NCBI RefSeq assembly: GCF_003752415.1 | Contig: NZ_RKHG01000001.1 | Coordinates: 1-64,000, forward strand | Direction: 5' to 3' | DNA: 64,000 nucleotides | DNA from: Luteococcus japonicus | GTDB taxonomy: Bacteria > Actinomycetota > Actinomycetes > Propionibacteriales > Propionibacteriaceae | In this document: in pieces, positions 45,360-55,031 of the stretch | Layout: each line of letters opens with the position of its first letter | How positions within the stretch are numbered: the stretch's first letter is position 1 | Program-made: the position numbers and the translations under genes | Notes under the pieces: model-generated | Told to the model about the DNA's origin: nothing | The model's input: the letters and a program-made list of their open reading frames with translations, nothing else | Database searches by the model: none

Positions 45360-45635
45360 GATTTCCTCCTGGTTGATGTTGTCCGGCCGGCAGCCAATTG
45401 GATAGGCGGCCACCGGGCTCGACGTTCACTGTAGCCATGCCCACACAGCAATTCGGCAGAAATCCGGGCGGCGCGCCGCAATCGGGGCCAACAACGAGCT
45501 CATTTCGCTCACAGGAGAGGCCCTCGGCGATCAGGATCGTCTGCCTTCCCCTGCATGCGATCGACCGGCCAAGGGCCTCACGAGAAAACTAGTGCCGAGC
45601 CGGTGGCTAGTCAACCCCACGAGAGGAAATTGTCG

Positions 45636-46247
45636 GTGCCATCTGACACTGTGGAAGGCATGGGTGACAAGGCCGGACGACGCTCGGGCGGGCCGGGGGA
45701 GTTGGTGGTGGACGGGATCACGGTGGAGCTGCGCCGCAGTGCGCGTCGACGCAAGACCGTCCAGGCCCGACGCGAGGGCGCTCGCGTCGTGATGCACCTG
45801 CCCCAGGGCATGTCCGCCGCTGCGGAGCGGGAATGGGCCGAACGGATGGTCCGGCGTGTCGTGGGGCATGAGGCCAGGCGCCCGGCGCTGGAGGATCCCT
45901 CCGTGCTGGAGGAGAGGGCGGTGGGGCTTGCCCAGCGTCACCTGGACGCCGCGGCGGGCCGTCCGGTGCGCCCTTCCCAGGTGCGGTGGGTGACCAACCA
46001 GGCGCACCGGTGGGGCTCCTGCAGCCCGGACTCCGGGGTCATCCGGCTGTCACACCGGCTGCAGGCCATGCCGGACTGGGTCGTCGACTACGTGCTGGTG
46101 CACGAGCTGGCGCACCTGGTGGAGGCCAATCACACGGCACGCTTCCACCGGCTCGTCGCCCACTATCCGCAGGCCGAGCGGGCCAAGGGATTCCTTGAGG
46201 GATGGACGGCGGCCGGGGGAGGCAAAGGCGCTCAGGAGCCGGACTGA
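45636..46247 (+). CDS. YgjP-like M48-type metallopeptidase
   Basis: About 203 residues from GTG 45636, with GAGAGGA 9 bp before; ATG 45660 is an alternative. The zinc site HELAHLVEANHTARFH has the HExxH core and the downstream HxxxF/H pattern of the YgjP/WLM group (DUF45). The WGSC motif in RWGSCSPDSGVIRLSHRL and the N-terminal RRSARRRKTVQARREG strand are also family traits. Substrate unknown. Its 3' end overlaps that of the convergent zinc protease gene by 16 bp. Confidence 0.85.
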   Translation: MPSDTVEGMGDKAGRRSGGPGELVVDGITVELRRSARRRKTVQARREGARVVMHLPQGMSAAAEREWAERMVRRVVGHEARRPALEDPSVLEERAVGLAQRHLDAAAGRPVRPSQVRWVTNQAHRWGSCSPDSGVIRLSHRLQAMPDWVVDYVLVHELAHLVEANHTARFHRLVAHYPQAERAKGFLEGWTAAGGGKGAQEPD

Positions 46248-47593
46248 CCGTCCTCGTCGGGTCGTTCCTCCGCCAGGAGCTTGGCCAGCTCGGCATCCAG
46301 GTCATCGGCGGCAGGAGCCGTGGTCTCGCCACTGACATAGCCGAGCGGGTCGTCCAGGTCGGCCGCCGTCGGGACCAGATCCGGGTGGTTCCACACCGCG
46401 TCTCGTCCACCCACACCGCGGTCGGCGCTCAGCGCGGCCCACAGGTTCGCGGCGTCGCGCACGCGCCGGGGACGCAGTTCGAGGCCCACAAGGGACTTCA
46501 GGACGTCCTCGGCGGGACCGCCGGCGGCACGGCGGCGACGTACGGCCTCGGCGAGTTGCGAGGAATTCGGCATCCAGCGGGCGGTGGCCTGGGCCACCAC
46601 CTCGTCGACCCACCCCTCGATCAGGGCCAGCAGCGTCTCCAGACGGCTCAGGATCTCCACCTGTTCGGCGGACTGGGTGGGCTCGAAGAGCTTGCCCTGC
46701 AGGTTCTCCGAGATCTCGGCCATCTTCTCCGGGCTCAACTGCCCCATGTCGTCGATGTCGATGGCGCTTTCCAGCGCATTGGCGTCGATGGTGATCTCCC
46801 GCGCATAGTGCTCCACCAGCGCCATGATCTGCGGGGCCAGCCAACCCACCTGGGCGAACAACCTCTGGCGGGCGGACTCACGCAGCATCAGATAGAGCAG
46901 CACGTCCTGGTCCGTGACCTCCAGTCCTTCGGAGAAGGCCGCGACATTGGTGGGCAGTACCGCGGCGCGTGGCTTCAGGAGCAGCTGGAAGCCGATCTCG
47001 GATCCGGTCACCACCTCGGTGGAGACCTTCGCGATCGCCTGGGCGAGCTGCATGGAGTACATCGCGCCGGCGGCCTGGCGCAGCATGGGCTGCATCATCT
47101 GGCTGAAGGCACCGAGCTCGGGCGGCAGCTGTGGCGCCTGCGCACCCATCATGTCTCCCATCGCCGTGGCGATGGAGGACACGATCGGCTCAGTCACCTG
47201 CTCCCATGCGGGCATTGTCTGCTCGATCCACTCGGCGCGGCTCCAGCCGACGGCCGGGTGGGGCGACTGGCCGAAGTCACAGGCCTCGTCCAACCACAGG
47301 TTGGCGAGGCGTTCGGCGTCGGCGATCTCGCGCTGCTGCTGGCTGGTGATGCTCGGATCCGGGCCCAGGCTGGCGGCGATCTGCCGAGTGGCGTGCCGTG
47401 TCTGCTCCCAGTTCACGCCGGACGTGCTGGTCGACGCCTGGGTGAAGGCGCCCATCTGCTGCTGCAGCCGCCCCATCAACTGGTTGAGGTCGATCTGCCC
47501 ATCGGTGCCCAGATTGATGCCCAGCTGGCGCAGCATCTCCGCCATCGGGTCCTTGGGCTGGTCGTCTCCGGGGGTTCCGGTCGGATCACTCAT
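46232..47593 (-). CDS. DUF2342 zinc-dependent metalloprotease-like protein
   Basis: A 453-residue protein from ATG 47593 (MSDPTGTPGDDQPKDPMAEM). It belongs to the actinobacterial DUF2342 family named putative hydrolase or zinc-dependent metalloprotease. Conserved stretches are EWIEQTMPAWEQVTEP, LRESARQRLFAQVGWLAPQI, ALVEHYAREITIDANALE and LEGWVDEVV-like (LIEGWVDEVVAQAT). The classic first HExxH is replaced by LMLRESARQRLF, so catalytic zinc binding by that motif is doubtful. It is divergent from the PDZ-Lon protease gene, 93 bp apart, as its homologue is near Rv3194c in M. tuberculosis. Confidence 0.75.
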   Translation of the reverse strand: MSDPTGTPGDDQPKDPMAEMLRQLGINLGTDGQIDLNQLMGRLQQQMGAFTQASTSTSGVNWEQTRHATRQIAASLGPDPSITSQQQREIADAERLANLWLDEACDFGQSPHPAVGWSRAEWIEQTMPAWEQVTEPIVSSIATAMGDMMGAQAPQLPPELGAFSQMMQPMLRQAAGAMYSMQLAQAIAKVSTEVVTGSEIGFQLLLKPRAAVLPTNVAAFSEGLEVTDQDVLLYLMLRESARQRLFAQVGWLAPQIMALVEHYAREITIDANALESAIDIDDMGQLSPEKMAEISENLQGKLFEPTQSAEQVEILSRLETLLALIEGWVDEVVAQATARWMPNSSQLAEAVRRRRAAGGPAEDVLKSLVGLELRPRRVRDAANLWAALSADRGVGGRDAVWNHPDLVPTAADLDDPLGYVSGETTAPAADDLDAELAKLLAEERPDEDGQSGS

Positions 47594-47686
47594 GGCCACC
47601 ATTCAACCGCACGACGCAAGAGGCGTGGTGGCGTCCCTGTCGCGCCTCGCCCGGGAGCCTTGGGGCCTCACGATAGGGTGGCAGCC

Positions 47687-48736
47687 ATGACGCGCCAGAC
47701 CTGGACGGCGATTGCCTCCGCCATCTGCTTCGTGGTGCTGGCGTTGCTGCTGTCACTGCTCCCTGTTCCCTTCGTGGCCTGGGGTCCAGGACGCACCCTG
47801 AACCTGTTGGGCCCTGGCGACGCGGACCGGCCCGCCATCAAGGTCAACGGGCTCAAGACCTACCCGACCACCGGTGAGCTGCGGATGACCACGGTCTCCG
47901 TGACGCGGGTCGACTCACGGCTGAGCCTGCCCGAGGCCGTCTACGCGCATTGGATGCCCAAGCGTGACGTGTTGGCCCGTGAGGTCGTCTACCCCCACAG
48001 CAAGAGCGTGGAGGAGGTCAAGAACGAGGAGGTCGCCATGATGGACGACTCCAAGTCCGAGGCTGTCGTCGCGGCGCTGCGGGCGGCAGGACAGCCGGTG
48101 CAGGCCATGCCCCAGGTGCAGAGCGTCGGGATGGCCGGACCCTCCTACAACAAGCTCCAGCCGGGTGACCTGATCGAGAGGGTGGACCAGACCGCGGTGA
48201 AGACCCCGTCGGAGGTCTCGCGCCTGATCTCGCGGCATGCGGTGGGCGATCCCGTGCTGGTCTCCGTCGTGCGGGACGGCAAGAAGGAGGACATCACCAT
48301 CACCACCGTCTCCTCCAATGAGGACAAGAAACTGGCGGTGATCGGCATCGTCACCGCCCAGGGCTACCGTTACACGCCGTCGGTCAGCTACGGGATCGAT
48401 CCGCAGGTGGTGGGTCCCAGCGCCGGGCTGGTCTTCAGCCTGGCGATCTATGACCAGGTGACCCCCGGTGACCTGCTGGGCGGACGCAATGTGGCGGTCA
48501 CCGGACAGATCAGCGCCGACGGGCGGGTCGGCTCCATCGGTGGCATCCAGGAGAAGGTGGCCGGGGCCGAGAAGGCCGGAGCCGAGGTCTTCCTGGTCCC
48601 GAGCGGCAACTGTGCGGACATCAGTGGCCTGGACAGCTCGATGAGCCTGGTGAAGGTGGGCACCTTGGCAGATGCCGTGGAGGCGCTCACCACTCTGCGC
48701 CGCACCGGCAGCACCAAGGACCTGCCGCACTGCTGA
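47687..48736 (+). CDS. Membrane-anchored PDZ and Lon-type serine protease
   Basis: A 349-residue protein from ATG 47687. One N-terminal transmembrane helix (AIASAICFVVLALLLSLLPV) anchors it with the rest outside the cell. A PDZ domain (YNKLQPGDLIERVDQTAVKTPSEV) is at about residues 150-215. The C-terminal Lon-type proteolytic domain has the catalytic Ser in VVGPSAGLVFSLAIYD and a Lys in GGIQEKVAGAEKAGAEVFLVP. Homologues sit next to DUF2342 and UPF0182 in many actinobacteria. Substrates are unknown. Confidence 0.9.
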   Translation: MTRQTWTAIASAICFVVLALLLSLLPVPFVAWGPGRTLNLLGPGDADRPAIKVNGLKTYPTTGELRMTTVSVTRVDSRLSLPEAVYAHWMPKRDVLAREVVYPHSKSVEEVKNEEVAMMDDSKSEAVVAALRAAGQPVQAMPQVQSVGMAGPSYNKLQPGDLIERVDQTAVKTPSEVSRLISRHAVGDPVLVSVVRDGKKEDITITTVSSNEDKKLAVIGIVTAQGYRYTPSVSYGIDPQVVGPSAGLVFSLAIYDQVTPGDLLGGRNVAVTGQISADGRVGSIGGIQEKVAGAEKAGAEVFLVPSGNCADISGLDSSMSLVKVGTLADAVEALTTLRRTGSTKDLPHC

Positions 48737-48783
48737 CCGCAGTCCGGCATCGAGATTTCACGACAACGGCAGGAGACACGACC

Positions 48784-49311
48784 ATGGCCGACGACCAGAC
48801 CACTCCCGAGGTCCCCGAGGCGCTCGTCGCCGCCCTCGTGGAGATCGAGCACCACGTCGGCTCCCTGGGCTGGGAGCAGCCCGCACGGCTGTTCGCCCTG
48901 GTGCGTACCGTGGACCTGCTGGCCGCCGAACCCCAGCTGGCCGACCAGCTTCGGGTCACCAGCGACGATGCCCTGAGCTCCATCGAGCAGGACGACTTCC
49001 ACGACGGCGAGGACCCGATGACGGCCCTGGCGAAGATCCAGTGGTCCGAGAATGTGCATGGCTGCGCGATGAGCCTGGAGCGCACCTTCCTGCCGACCGG
49101 TCTGGAGGACCAGATCCCCGAGGACCCGCAGGAGGCCGCCAGCTTCGTGGCCAACCATCCGCAGCGTCAGGACATCCGGGTCGTGGTCGGTGCACTGCGT
49201 GACGGGAGCTCCCACGGTGTGGCCCGGTTGGTCAGCCAGCCGGAGGAGTTGCTGGGTGGCCACGACCTGGTGCCTGCCCTGTCCCGCGCGCTGTCAGAGA
49301 CCCTGAGGTGA
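48784..49311 (+). CDS. PPA1309 family protein
   Basis: A 175-residue acidic soluble protein (MADDQTTPEVPEALVAALVE) that matches the actinobacterial PPA1309 family. Features are GWEQPARLFALVRTVDLL, KIQWSENVHGCAMSLERTF and LVSQPEELLGGHDLVPALS. Function unknown. It lies 47 bp after the PDZ-Lon protease and 4 bp before the UPF0182 gene, probably in one transcript. Confidence 0.8.
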   Translation: MADDQTTPEVPEALVAALVEIEHHVGSLGWEQPARLFALVRTVDLLAAEPQLADQLRVTSDDALSSIEQDDFHDGEDPMTALAKIQWSENVHGCAMSLERTFLPTGLEDQIPEDPQEAASFVANHPQRQDIRVVVGALRDGSSHGVARLVSQPEELLGGHDLVPALSRALSETLR

Positions 49312-49315
49312 GGTC

Positions 49316-52237
49316 ATGAGCAGTCCGAATCCTCGTCACCCCTCGGGCCGGGCCCGCGAACCACGGCCCGCTCCCGCGGCGCGCCCGTCGCAGCCGTCCG
49401 GGCCGCTGGTGCGCATCATGGCCGGTCTCGGGGTGCTGCTGCTGGCCGTACTGGGATTCTCGCGGCTCTGGACGGACTGGCTGTGGTTCAAGCAGCTGGA
49501 CGTCGCCCAGGTCTTCCAGACCCGGCTGGCCACCGGCATCCTGCTCTTCGGCATCTGCTCCTTCCTGATGGCCGCAAGCGTGGTGGGCAACCTGGTGATC
49601 GCCCATCGGCTCCGTCCGCGCACCCGCACCGGCGGCCTGCCCGCACTGGGTCAGGCGCGAGCCCTGTTCGACGCCCGCCATCGGGCGGCGATCCTGTCCG
49701 CGGCACTCTTCTTCGGCGTGCTCAGCGGCCTGAGCGGCTTCGCGCAGCGCGACGTCTTCCTGGCCTGGCGCCATGCGACACCCTTCGGTACCGTGGATCC
49801 GTGGTTCGAGAAGGACGCCGCCTTCTACGTCTTCGACTACCCGTGGTGGCGCTTCGTGCTGGGGCAGGCCTTCTGGATCGTGGGGGTCAGCGCCTTCCTG
49901 GTGGCGCTGGCGCATCTGGCGACCGGCGCGCTGCAGTCCTTCCAGGTGGTCACCACTCCCGGTGGCCAGACCCTGGTCACCCGTCGCCCCGGGCACCTGT
50001 CGGCGCAGGCGCAGTCCCACCTGTCCGTCCTGGCTGGTGTGCTCCTGTTGCTCTACGCCGTCGACTGCTGGCTGGACCGCTTCGGCTACTCGATCACCAA
50101 CAACTGGCTGTTCACCGGCGTGGGCTATGCGGACCTGCACTCGCGGGTGGTGGCGAAGAACATCGTCGCGATGATCTCCGTGCTGTGCGCGGTGCTCTTC
50201 TTCGTCAATGCCCGGCTGCGACGATGGTCCGTGCCGGTGGTGGCCGTGGTGCTGATGCTGGTCAGCGCCGTGCTCGTGCAGGGGATCTATCCCACCGTGG
50301 TGCAGCGCTTCGACGTGCAGCCCAAGGGGCCTGCGCGGGAGCGCTCCTACATCGAACAGAACATCGCCGCCACCCGGACCGCCTATGGTCTGCACGGGGT
50401 GGAGATGACCGAGAACTACGACGTCACGACCACCGCGTCGGCCGGGCAGTTGCGGGCCGATGCTGAGGCGCTTCCCGGCATTCGCCTGATCGATCCGGGC
50501 CTGATCGGTCCCACCTTCGAACAGCTCCAGCAGGTCCGCGGCTACTACTCCTTCGCCGACGTGCTGGACGTGGACCGCTACACCATCGACGGCAAGGCCA
50601 CCGATGCGGTGGTCGCGGCGCGCGAGATCAATGCCGACGAGATCCCGGACCGCAACTGGACCAACCTGCACACCGTCTACACCCACGGCAACGGGGTGGT
50701 GGCCGCCTACGGCAACCGTCGCCAGGCCAATGGCGAGCCGGAGTGGATCAGCCGGGACATCCCCACCGTCGGGGCCCTGGAGGAGACACAGTCCAGGATC
50801 TACTTCGGGGAACGCACCAACACCTATGCCGTGGTGGGGGCGCCGGAGGGATCGGACCCGGTGGAGCTGGACACTCCCGGTGGCGGCCGGTCCGGCGCCA
50901 ACGAGACCCGCAACACCTACGACGGCAAGGGCGGTGTGGGGATCGGCAATCCGCTGATCCGGGCGCTGTACGCCATTCGCTTCGGTGACCCCAACCTGGT
51001 GCTGTCCACCGGACGCGTGAACTCCGCCTCGAGGCTGCTCTACGACCGCACACCCCGGGAACGTCTGCAGAAGGTGGCCCCATGGCTCACCCCGGACTCG
51101 GACGCCTATCCGGCCGTGGTGGACGGGCGTGTGGTGTGGATCGTCGACGCCTACACCACCTCCAACCGCTATCCCAACTCCAACCAGGTGGACCTGCGTC
51201 AGGCCACCTCGGACTCCCAGACCTCCACCCTGCAGCAGCCGCGGCCGGTCAACTATCTGCGAAATTCCGTCAAGGCCGTGATCGACGCCGGGGATGGCAA
51301 CGTCCAGCTCTACGCGTGGGACGAGCAGGACCCCATCCTGCGCACCTGGCAGAAGGTCTACCCGGGCCAGGTGAAGTCGAAGAAGGAGATCCCGGCGAGC
51401 ATGCTGGAGCACATGCGCTACCCGTCGGACCTGTTCAAGGTCCAGAGGGAGGTGCTGACCCGCTACCACTCGACCAATCCGGACACCTGGTTCCAGAAGT
51501 CGGACCTGTGGGAGGTGCCCAATGATCCGGTGGCGCCCGGGGCACGCAAGGAGGCCCCCAACTATCTCTCGATCCGGTGGCCGGGGGACCAGCAGCCCGT
51601 CTTCAGCCAGACCTCGGTGCTGGTGCCCAAGGGCCGCGAGACATTGGGCGCCTACATGGCCGTGAACGCCGACGCCTCGAGCTCGGACTACGGCCGGCTG
51701 CGCATCCTGAAGTTGTCCGACCGCAAGCAGGTGGCGGGGCCCGGGCAGACCTTCAATGCGATCGGTTCTGACGATGCGGTGGCCACCAAGCTGAGGCCCT
51801 TCATGATGCAGGGGTCCGCGCAGGCCCACTTCGGCAACCTGCTGACCATCCCGGTGGGAGGCGGACTGCTCTACGTGACCCCGGTCTACACGCAGCAGAG
51901 CACCACCAGCGGTGCCTACCTGGTGCTGCGTTTCGTCGTCGTGCGCTTCGGTGAACAGATCAGCATCGGCACCACCCTGCAGGAGGCACTGGACACGGTC
52001 TTCAAGGGCGACGCAGGTGCCTCGACGGGTGAGGGCGACCAGCCCCAGACGTCGAAGACCCCCGCGCCGAGCGCCCCCGCGAAGGGGGAGCAGGCGGCCC
52101 TGAAGCTGCTCGACGAGGCCTCGAAGGCCTTCGCTGCGGCGGATGCGGCTCTGAAGAAGGGCGATCTGGCCACCTACCAGAAGCAGCTGGACCTGGCCCG
52201 ACGCAAGATGTCGGCCGCCGAGACCGCCCTGAAGTGA
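49316..52237 (+). CDS. UPF0182 family large membrane protein
   Basis: A 973-residue protein. Seven or so transmembrane helices occupy the first 340 residues (for example LVRIMAGLGVLLLAVLGFSR and VVAVVLMLVSAVLVQGIY). A long external domain follows with the family signatures RAYGLHGVEMTENY-like (TRTAYGLHGVEMTENYDV), TVYTHGNGVVAAYGNR, IYFGERTNTYAVVG and RWPGDQQPVFSQTSVLVP. The last 70 residues are a charged helical tail. M. tuberculosis Rv3193c is the equivalent and lies in the same gene order. The molecular role is unknown; start ATG at 49316 overlaps no other gene. Confidence 0.9.
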   Translation: MSSPNPRHPSGRAREPRPAPAARPSQPSGPLVRIMAGLGVLLLAVLGFSRLWTDWLWFKQLDVAQVFQTRLATGILLFGICSFLMAASVVGNLVIAHRLRPRTRTGGLPALGQARALFDARHRAAILSAALFFGVLSGLSGFAQRDVFLAWRHATPFGTVDPWFEKDAAFYVFDYPWWRFVLGQAFWIVGVSAFLVALAHLATGALQSFQVVTTPGGQTLVTRRPGHLSAQAQSHLSVLAGVLLLLYAVDCWLDRFGYSITNNWLFTGVGYADLHSRVVAKNIVAMISVLCAVLFFVNARLRRWSVPVVAVVLMLVSAVLVQGIYPTVVQRFDVQPKGPARERSYIEQNIAATRTAYGLHGVEMTENYDVTTTASAGQLRADAEALPGIRLIDPGLIGPTFEQLQQVRGYYSFADVLDVDRYTIDGKATDAVVAAREINADEIPDRNWTNLHTVYTHGNGVVAAYGNRRQANGEPEWISRDIPTVGALEETQSRIYFGERTNTYAVVGAPEGSDPVELDTPGGGRSGANETRNTYDGKGGVGIGNPLIRALYAIRFGDPNLVLSTGRVNSASRLLYDRTPRERLQKVAPWLTPDSDAYPAVVDGRVVWIVDAYTTSNRYPNSNQVDLRQATSDSQTSTLQQPRPVNYLRNSVKAVIDAGDGNVQLYAWDEQDPILRTWQKVYPGQVKSKKEIPASMLEHMRYPSDLFKVQREVLTRYHSTNPDTWFQKSDLWEVPNDPVAPGARKEAPNYLSIRWPGDQQPVFSQTSVLVPKGRETLGAYMAVNADASSSDYGRLRILKLSDRKQVAGPGQTFNAIGSDDAVATKLRPFMMQGSAQAHFGNLLTIPVGGGLLYVTPVYTQQSTTSGAYLVLRFVVVRFGEQISIGTTLQEALDTVFKGDAGASTGEGDQPQTSKTPAPSAPAKGEQAALKLLDEASKAFAAADAALKKGDLATYQKQLDLARRKMSAAETALK

Positions 52238-52255
52238 GCGGTTCCGGCGCCGGGC

Positions 52256-53620
52256 TCACAGCACCATGCTGCTGACCTCGTAGCCGGCGGCCTCCAGCTG
52301 GGGGCACAGCGAGTCCGCGTCGCCCACCAGCACCACGTGCTGGTTGTCCTGGCGCACGATGCCGCGGTAGGCCTCGCTGGCGCTGGCGGCGCCCACCTGC
52401 CCGACGCGGGTCAGGTGCAGGTTGACGAAGTCCGGTTCCCAGCCCGACGCGGCCAGTGTCGCTGCTTGGCTGGCGATGGCGCCCGCCGTGTCATAGCGCA
52501 GCGGCGCAATGCCCATTTGCTGGTTGACGGCGTCGGCGATCTCGTCCGCGGTGAAGTCCTCGTCGAGCGCCATGATCCGCAGCGTCTCGTCCAGGGCCTC
52601 GGTGGTGACCTCGGTGCGCACGCTGGCGCTGACGGCCCAGGTTCCAGACAGGCGGGCAGGGGAGACGGCGAAGTGGACGCCGTAGGTGAAGCCCTTCTCC
52701 TCGCGCAGCACCGTGTTGAGCCGGCTGCCGAAGCTGCCGCCCATGGCCGTCGCCGCCACCTGCAGCGGCGCGAAGTCCAGGCTGGTGCGGTCGACGCCGA
52801 TGCCGCTGACCCGGATCTCGGTCTGCACGGCACCGGGGACATCCAGCAGGTGCACGATCCGACGGCCATCAGGGCTGTGTGTCGGCACACCTGCCGGGGT
52901 CGGGATCACGTGCAGGGCCGCGCCGCTGACGCTCCCCCAGTCACCGAAGGCGGAGTCGACGAGTTCGTCGGCGCCCTCTGGAAGGTCGCCTGCCAGCACC
53001 AGGGTCGCGCCGTCGGGACGCCAGTGGCGGTGGTGGAAGCCCTGCACCAGGTCCGGGGTGACGGCCGAGACGGTAGCGGCCATGCCACCTTGGGGGCGGG
53101 ACTCGCGGCTGGAGGCATCGAAGAGCACCCGTCGTACGGCCAACGCCGCCAGCGACGGCGGGTTGACCATCGTTTGCTCCAGCTCGGCGAGGCGCAGCGC
53201 GACGTGACGTTCGACGTCGGTCTGGTCATAGCGAGGGGAGCGGACGATCTCCGCGAACAGTGGCAGGGCGCTCTCCAGACGGGTGCTGGGCACGTCGACG
53301 GAACAGATGGTGGCGCTGGCCGAGGCGCCACCATCGAAGGCCGCCCCGGACGATTCCAGGGCGTCGACGAGGCTCTGGCCGGGGTGCTGTTCGGTGCCCT
53401 CGTCGCTGGTGCGCAGGGCAATGGTGGCGATGCCTTCCAGCTCGGGGATCTCCAGCGACAGCGGGATGTCCAGCACCAGGGTGGCCGTCACGACGTGCTG
53501 TCCGGGCAGGTCGAAGCGCCACACCCGCAGGCCATTGGGCAAGCTTCGTTCGGTGGGCTGGGGGAAGTTCCAGGGGGTGGCTGCCGTGGTCTCGGGGCGT
53601 GGGTTGGCCGCGCTGCTCAT
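52256..53620 (-). CDS. M16 family peptidase-like protein lacking the zinc motif
   Basis: A 454-residue M16-fold protein, ATG 53620. Where active members have HxxEH it reads IATIALRTSDEGTEQHPGQ, so it cannot bind zinc that way. It keeps the C-terminal RLNTVLREEKGFTYGVHF pattern of the family, including the substrate-binding R/Y pair. It overlaps the stop of the active M16 gene by four bases (ATGA). Together they look like the alpha/beta pair of M16B proteases, in which one subunit is catalytic and the other a partner. Confidence 0.88.
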   Translation of the reverse strand: MSSAANPRPETTAATPWNFPQPTERSLPNGLRVWRFDLPGQHVVTATLVLDIPLSLEIPELEGIATIALRTSDEGTEQHPGQSLVDALESSGAAFDGGASASATICSVDVPSTRLESALPLFAEIVRSPRYDQTDVERHVALRLAELEQTMVNPPSLAALAVRRVLFDASSRESRPQGGMAATVSAVTPDLVQGFHHRHWRPDGATLVLAGDLPEGADELVDSAFGDWGSVSGAALHVIPTPAGVPTHSPDGRRIVHLLDVPGAVQTEIRVSGIGVDRTSLDFAPLQVAATAMGGSFGSRLNTVLREEKGFTYGVHFAVSPARLSGTWAVSASVRTEVTTEALDETLRIMALDEDFTADEIADAVNQQMGIAPLRYDTAGAIASQAATLAASGWEPDFVNLHLTRVGQVGAASASEAYRGIVRQDNQHVVLVGDADSLCPQLEAAGYEVSSMVL

Positions 53621-54969
53621 GCCTGCTCCTTCGACTCGATGGTGGGCGACTCGATGGTGGGCGTCTCGATGGTGGGCGTCTCGGTGTCTGGTTCAGGTGT
53701 CTGGGTGTTGTAGTAGAGGATGCTGCGGGCTTCCGGCGCGAGCCAGGTGCGCACCGCGGCCTGGACATCCTCTGGTGTCACGTCCAACATCAGGCGCAGG
53801 TGCTCGTTCAGCTGGGTCGCGTCCCCGTGGAGCGTGGCGAAGGCGCCCAGCTGGTCGGCGCGGCGGTCGATCTGGGCCAGCTCCCCGAGCCATTCCCTTT
53901 CATAGGAAGCGTTGGCCCGGTCCAGTTCCTCGGCGCTGACACCCTCGTCGGCCATCTGCTGGATCTGGTCGACGATCTGCGTCTCCAGTTCGTCCAGGCT
54001 GTGCCCCTGCCGGGTGCGGGCGGAGACCAGCGCGAGACTCGTGCCCTGGGCCAGGTCGAACTGGGAGCCCCCGACGCCCTCGGTGGTGCCCGTCTCACGG
54101 ACCATCACCTTGTGCAGGCGGCTGGAGGGGCCACCGGCCAGGATCGCCAGGGCCTGTTCGACGGCCAGGTGGTCGTGATGGTCGATCGAGGGGGTGCGCC
54201 AGCCCAGGTGCAGGGCCGGGCGGGGAACGTCGCGCACCACCTCCAGGCGTGGCAGCCCCTCGTGCGGTGGCAGCCGGTCGGCGGCATGGCGTTCCGGGGC
54301 GGGGAGGGCGGGCAACTCCCCGAAGTACTTCTCGGCAAGCGTGAAGGCCGTCTCGCGCTCGATGGCCCCCGCCAGCGTCAGGACGGCATTGGAGGCTCGG
54401 TACCAGGTGGCGAAGAAGTCACGCACCTCGTCAAGGCTGGCGGCATCGAGGTCTTCCATCGCCCCGATGGTCGTGTGCCCGTAGGGGTGGTCAGTGGGGA
54501 AGTTGAGCGCCAGCAGCAGGTGCAGCTGGTCTCCGTAGGGGACGTTGTCGTAGCGCTGGCGCTTCTCCTCCTTGACCACTTCCCGCTGGTTGTCGAGGTT
54601 CTGCTGGCTCACGTCGAGGCTGGCCAGGCGGTCGGCCTCCAGCCACAAGGCCAGGTCGACGGCACCGGGCGGCACGGTCTCGAAGTAGTTCGTGCGGTCG
54701 AAGCTCGTCGTCGCATTAACGTGGCCTCCGACGGCCTGCAGCGCGGACAGGTGCTCACCGCTGGCAACCCGCGCCGAGCCCTGGAACATCAGGTGTTCGA
54801 ACAGGTGCGCGAAGCCGCTGCGGCCCGCCACCTCGTCGGCGGATCCCACGTGGTACCAGAGGTTCACGGCGACGGCGGGGGAGCTGGGATCGGGATTGAC
54901 GACCACCCGGAGCCCATTGGGCAGGGTGCGCTCCTCGATCGTGTACTGCAGCGTCAGTGCTTGTGGCAT
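53617..54969 (-). CDS. M16 family zinc metallopeptidase, catalytic subunit
   Basis: A 450-residue protease. I start at ATG 54969 (MPQALTLQYTIEERTLPNGL). The inverted zinc motif HLFEHLMF (HxxEH) lies at about residues 54-58, followed by the distal Glu in NQREVVKEEKRQRYDN. The C-terminus carries a short repeat, ETPTIETPTIESPTIES, which is unusual for M16. No signal peptide is visible, so it is probably cytoplasmic, degrading peptides with its inactive partner. Confidence 0.92.
   Translation of the reverse strand: MPQALTLQYTIEERTLPNGLRVVVNPDPSSPAVAVNLWYHVGSADEVAGRSGFAHLFEHLMFQGSARVASGEHLSALQAVGGHVNATTSFDRTNYFETVPPGAVDLALWLEADRLASLDVSQQNLDNQREVVKEEKRQRYDNVPYGDQLHLLLALNFPTDHPYGHTTIGAMEDLDAASLDEVRDFFATWYRASNAVLTLAGAIERETAFTLAEKYFGELPALPAPERHAADRLPPHEGLPRLEVVRDVPRPALHLGWRTPSIDHHDHLAVEQALAILAGGPSSRLHKVMVRETGTTEGVGGSQFDLAQGTSLALVSARTRQGHSLDELETQIVDQIQQMADEGVSAEELDRANASYEREWLGELAQIDRRADQLGAFATLHGDATQLNEHLRLMLDVTPEDVQAAVRTWLAPEARSILYYNTQTPEPDTETPTIETPTIESPTIESKEQA
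53635..53679 (-). repeat. 15-bp tandem repeat at the 3' end of the active M16 gene
   Basis: Three in-frame copies of CTCGATGGTGGGCG(A/T) encode the (E)(S/T)PTI repeat. As 15 bp is a multiple of three, copy-number change would alter only tail length. Confidence 0.85.
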
Positions 54970-55031
54970 GCCCCCCAGCGTGCCACAGGCGCGCCACTTG
55001 TGGCGGGCGCTCCGCCGGGAGCGAAGCCGGC

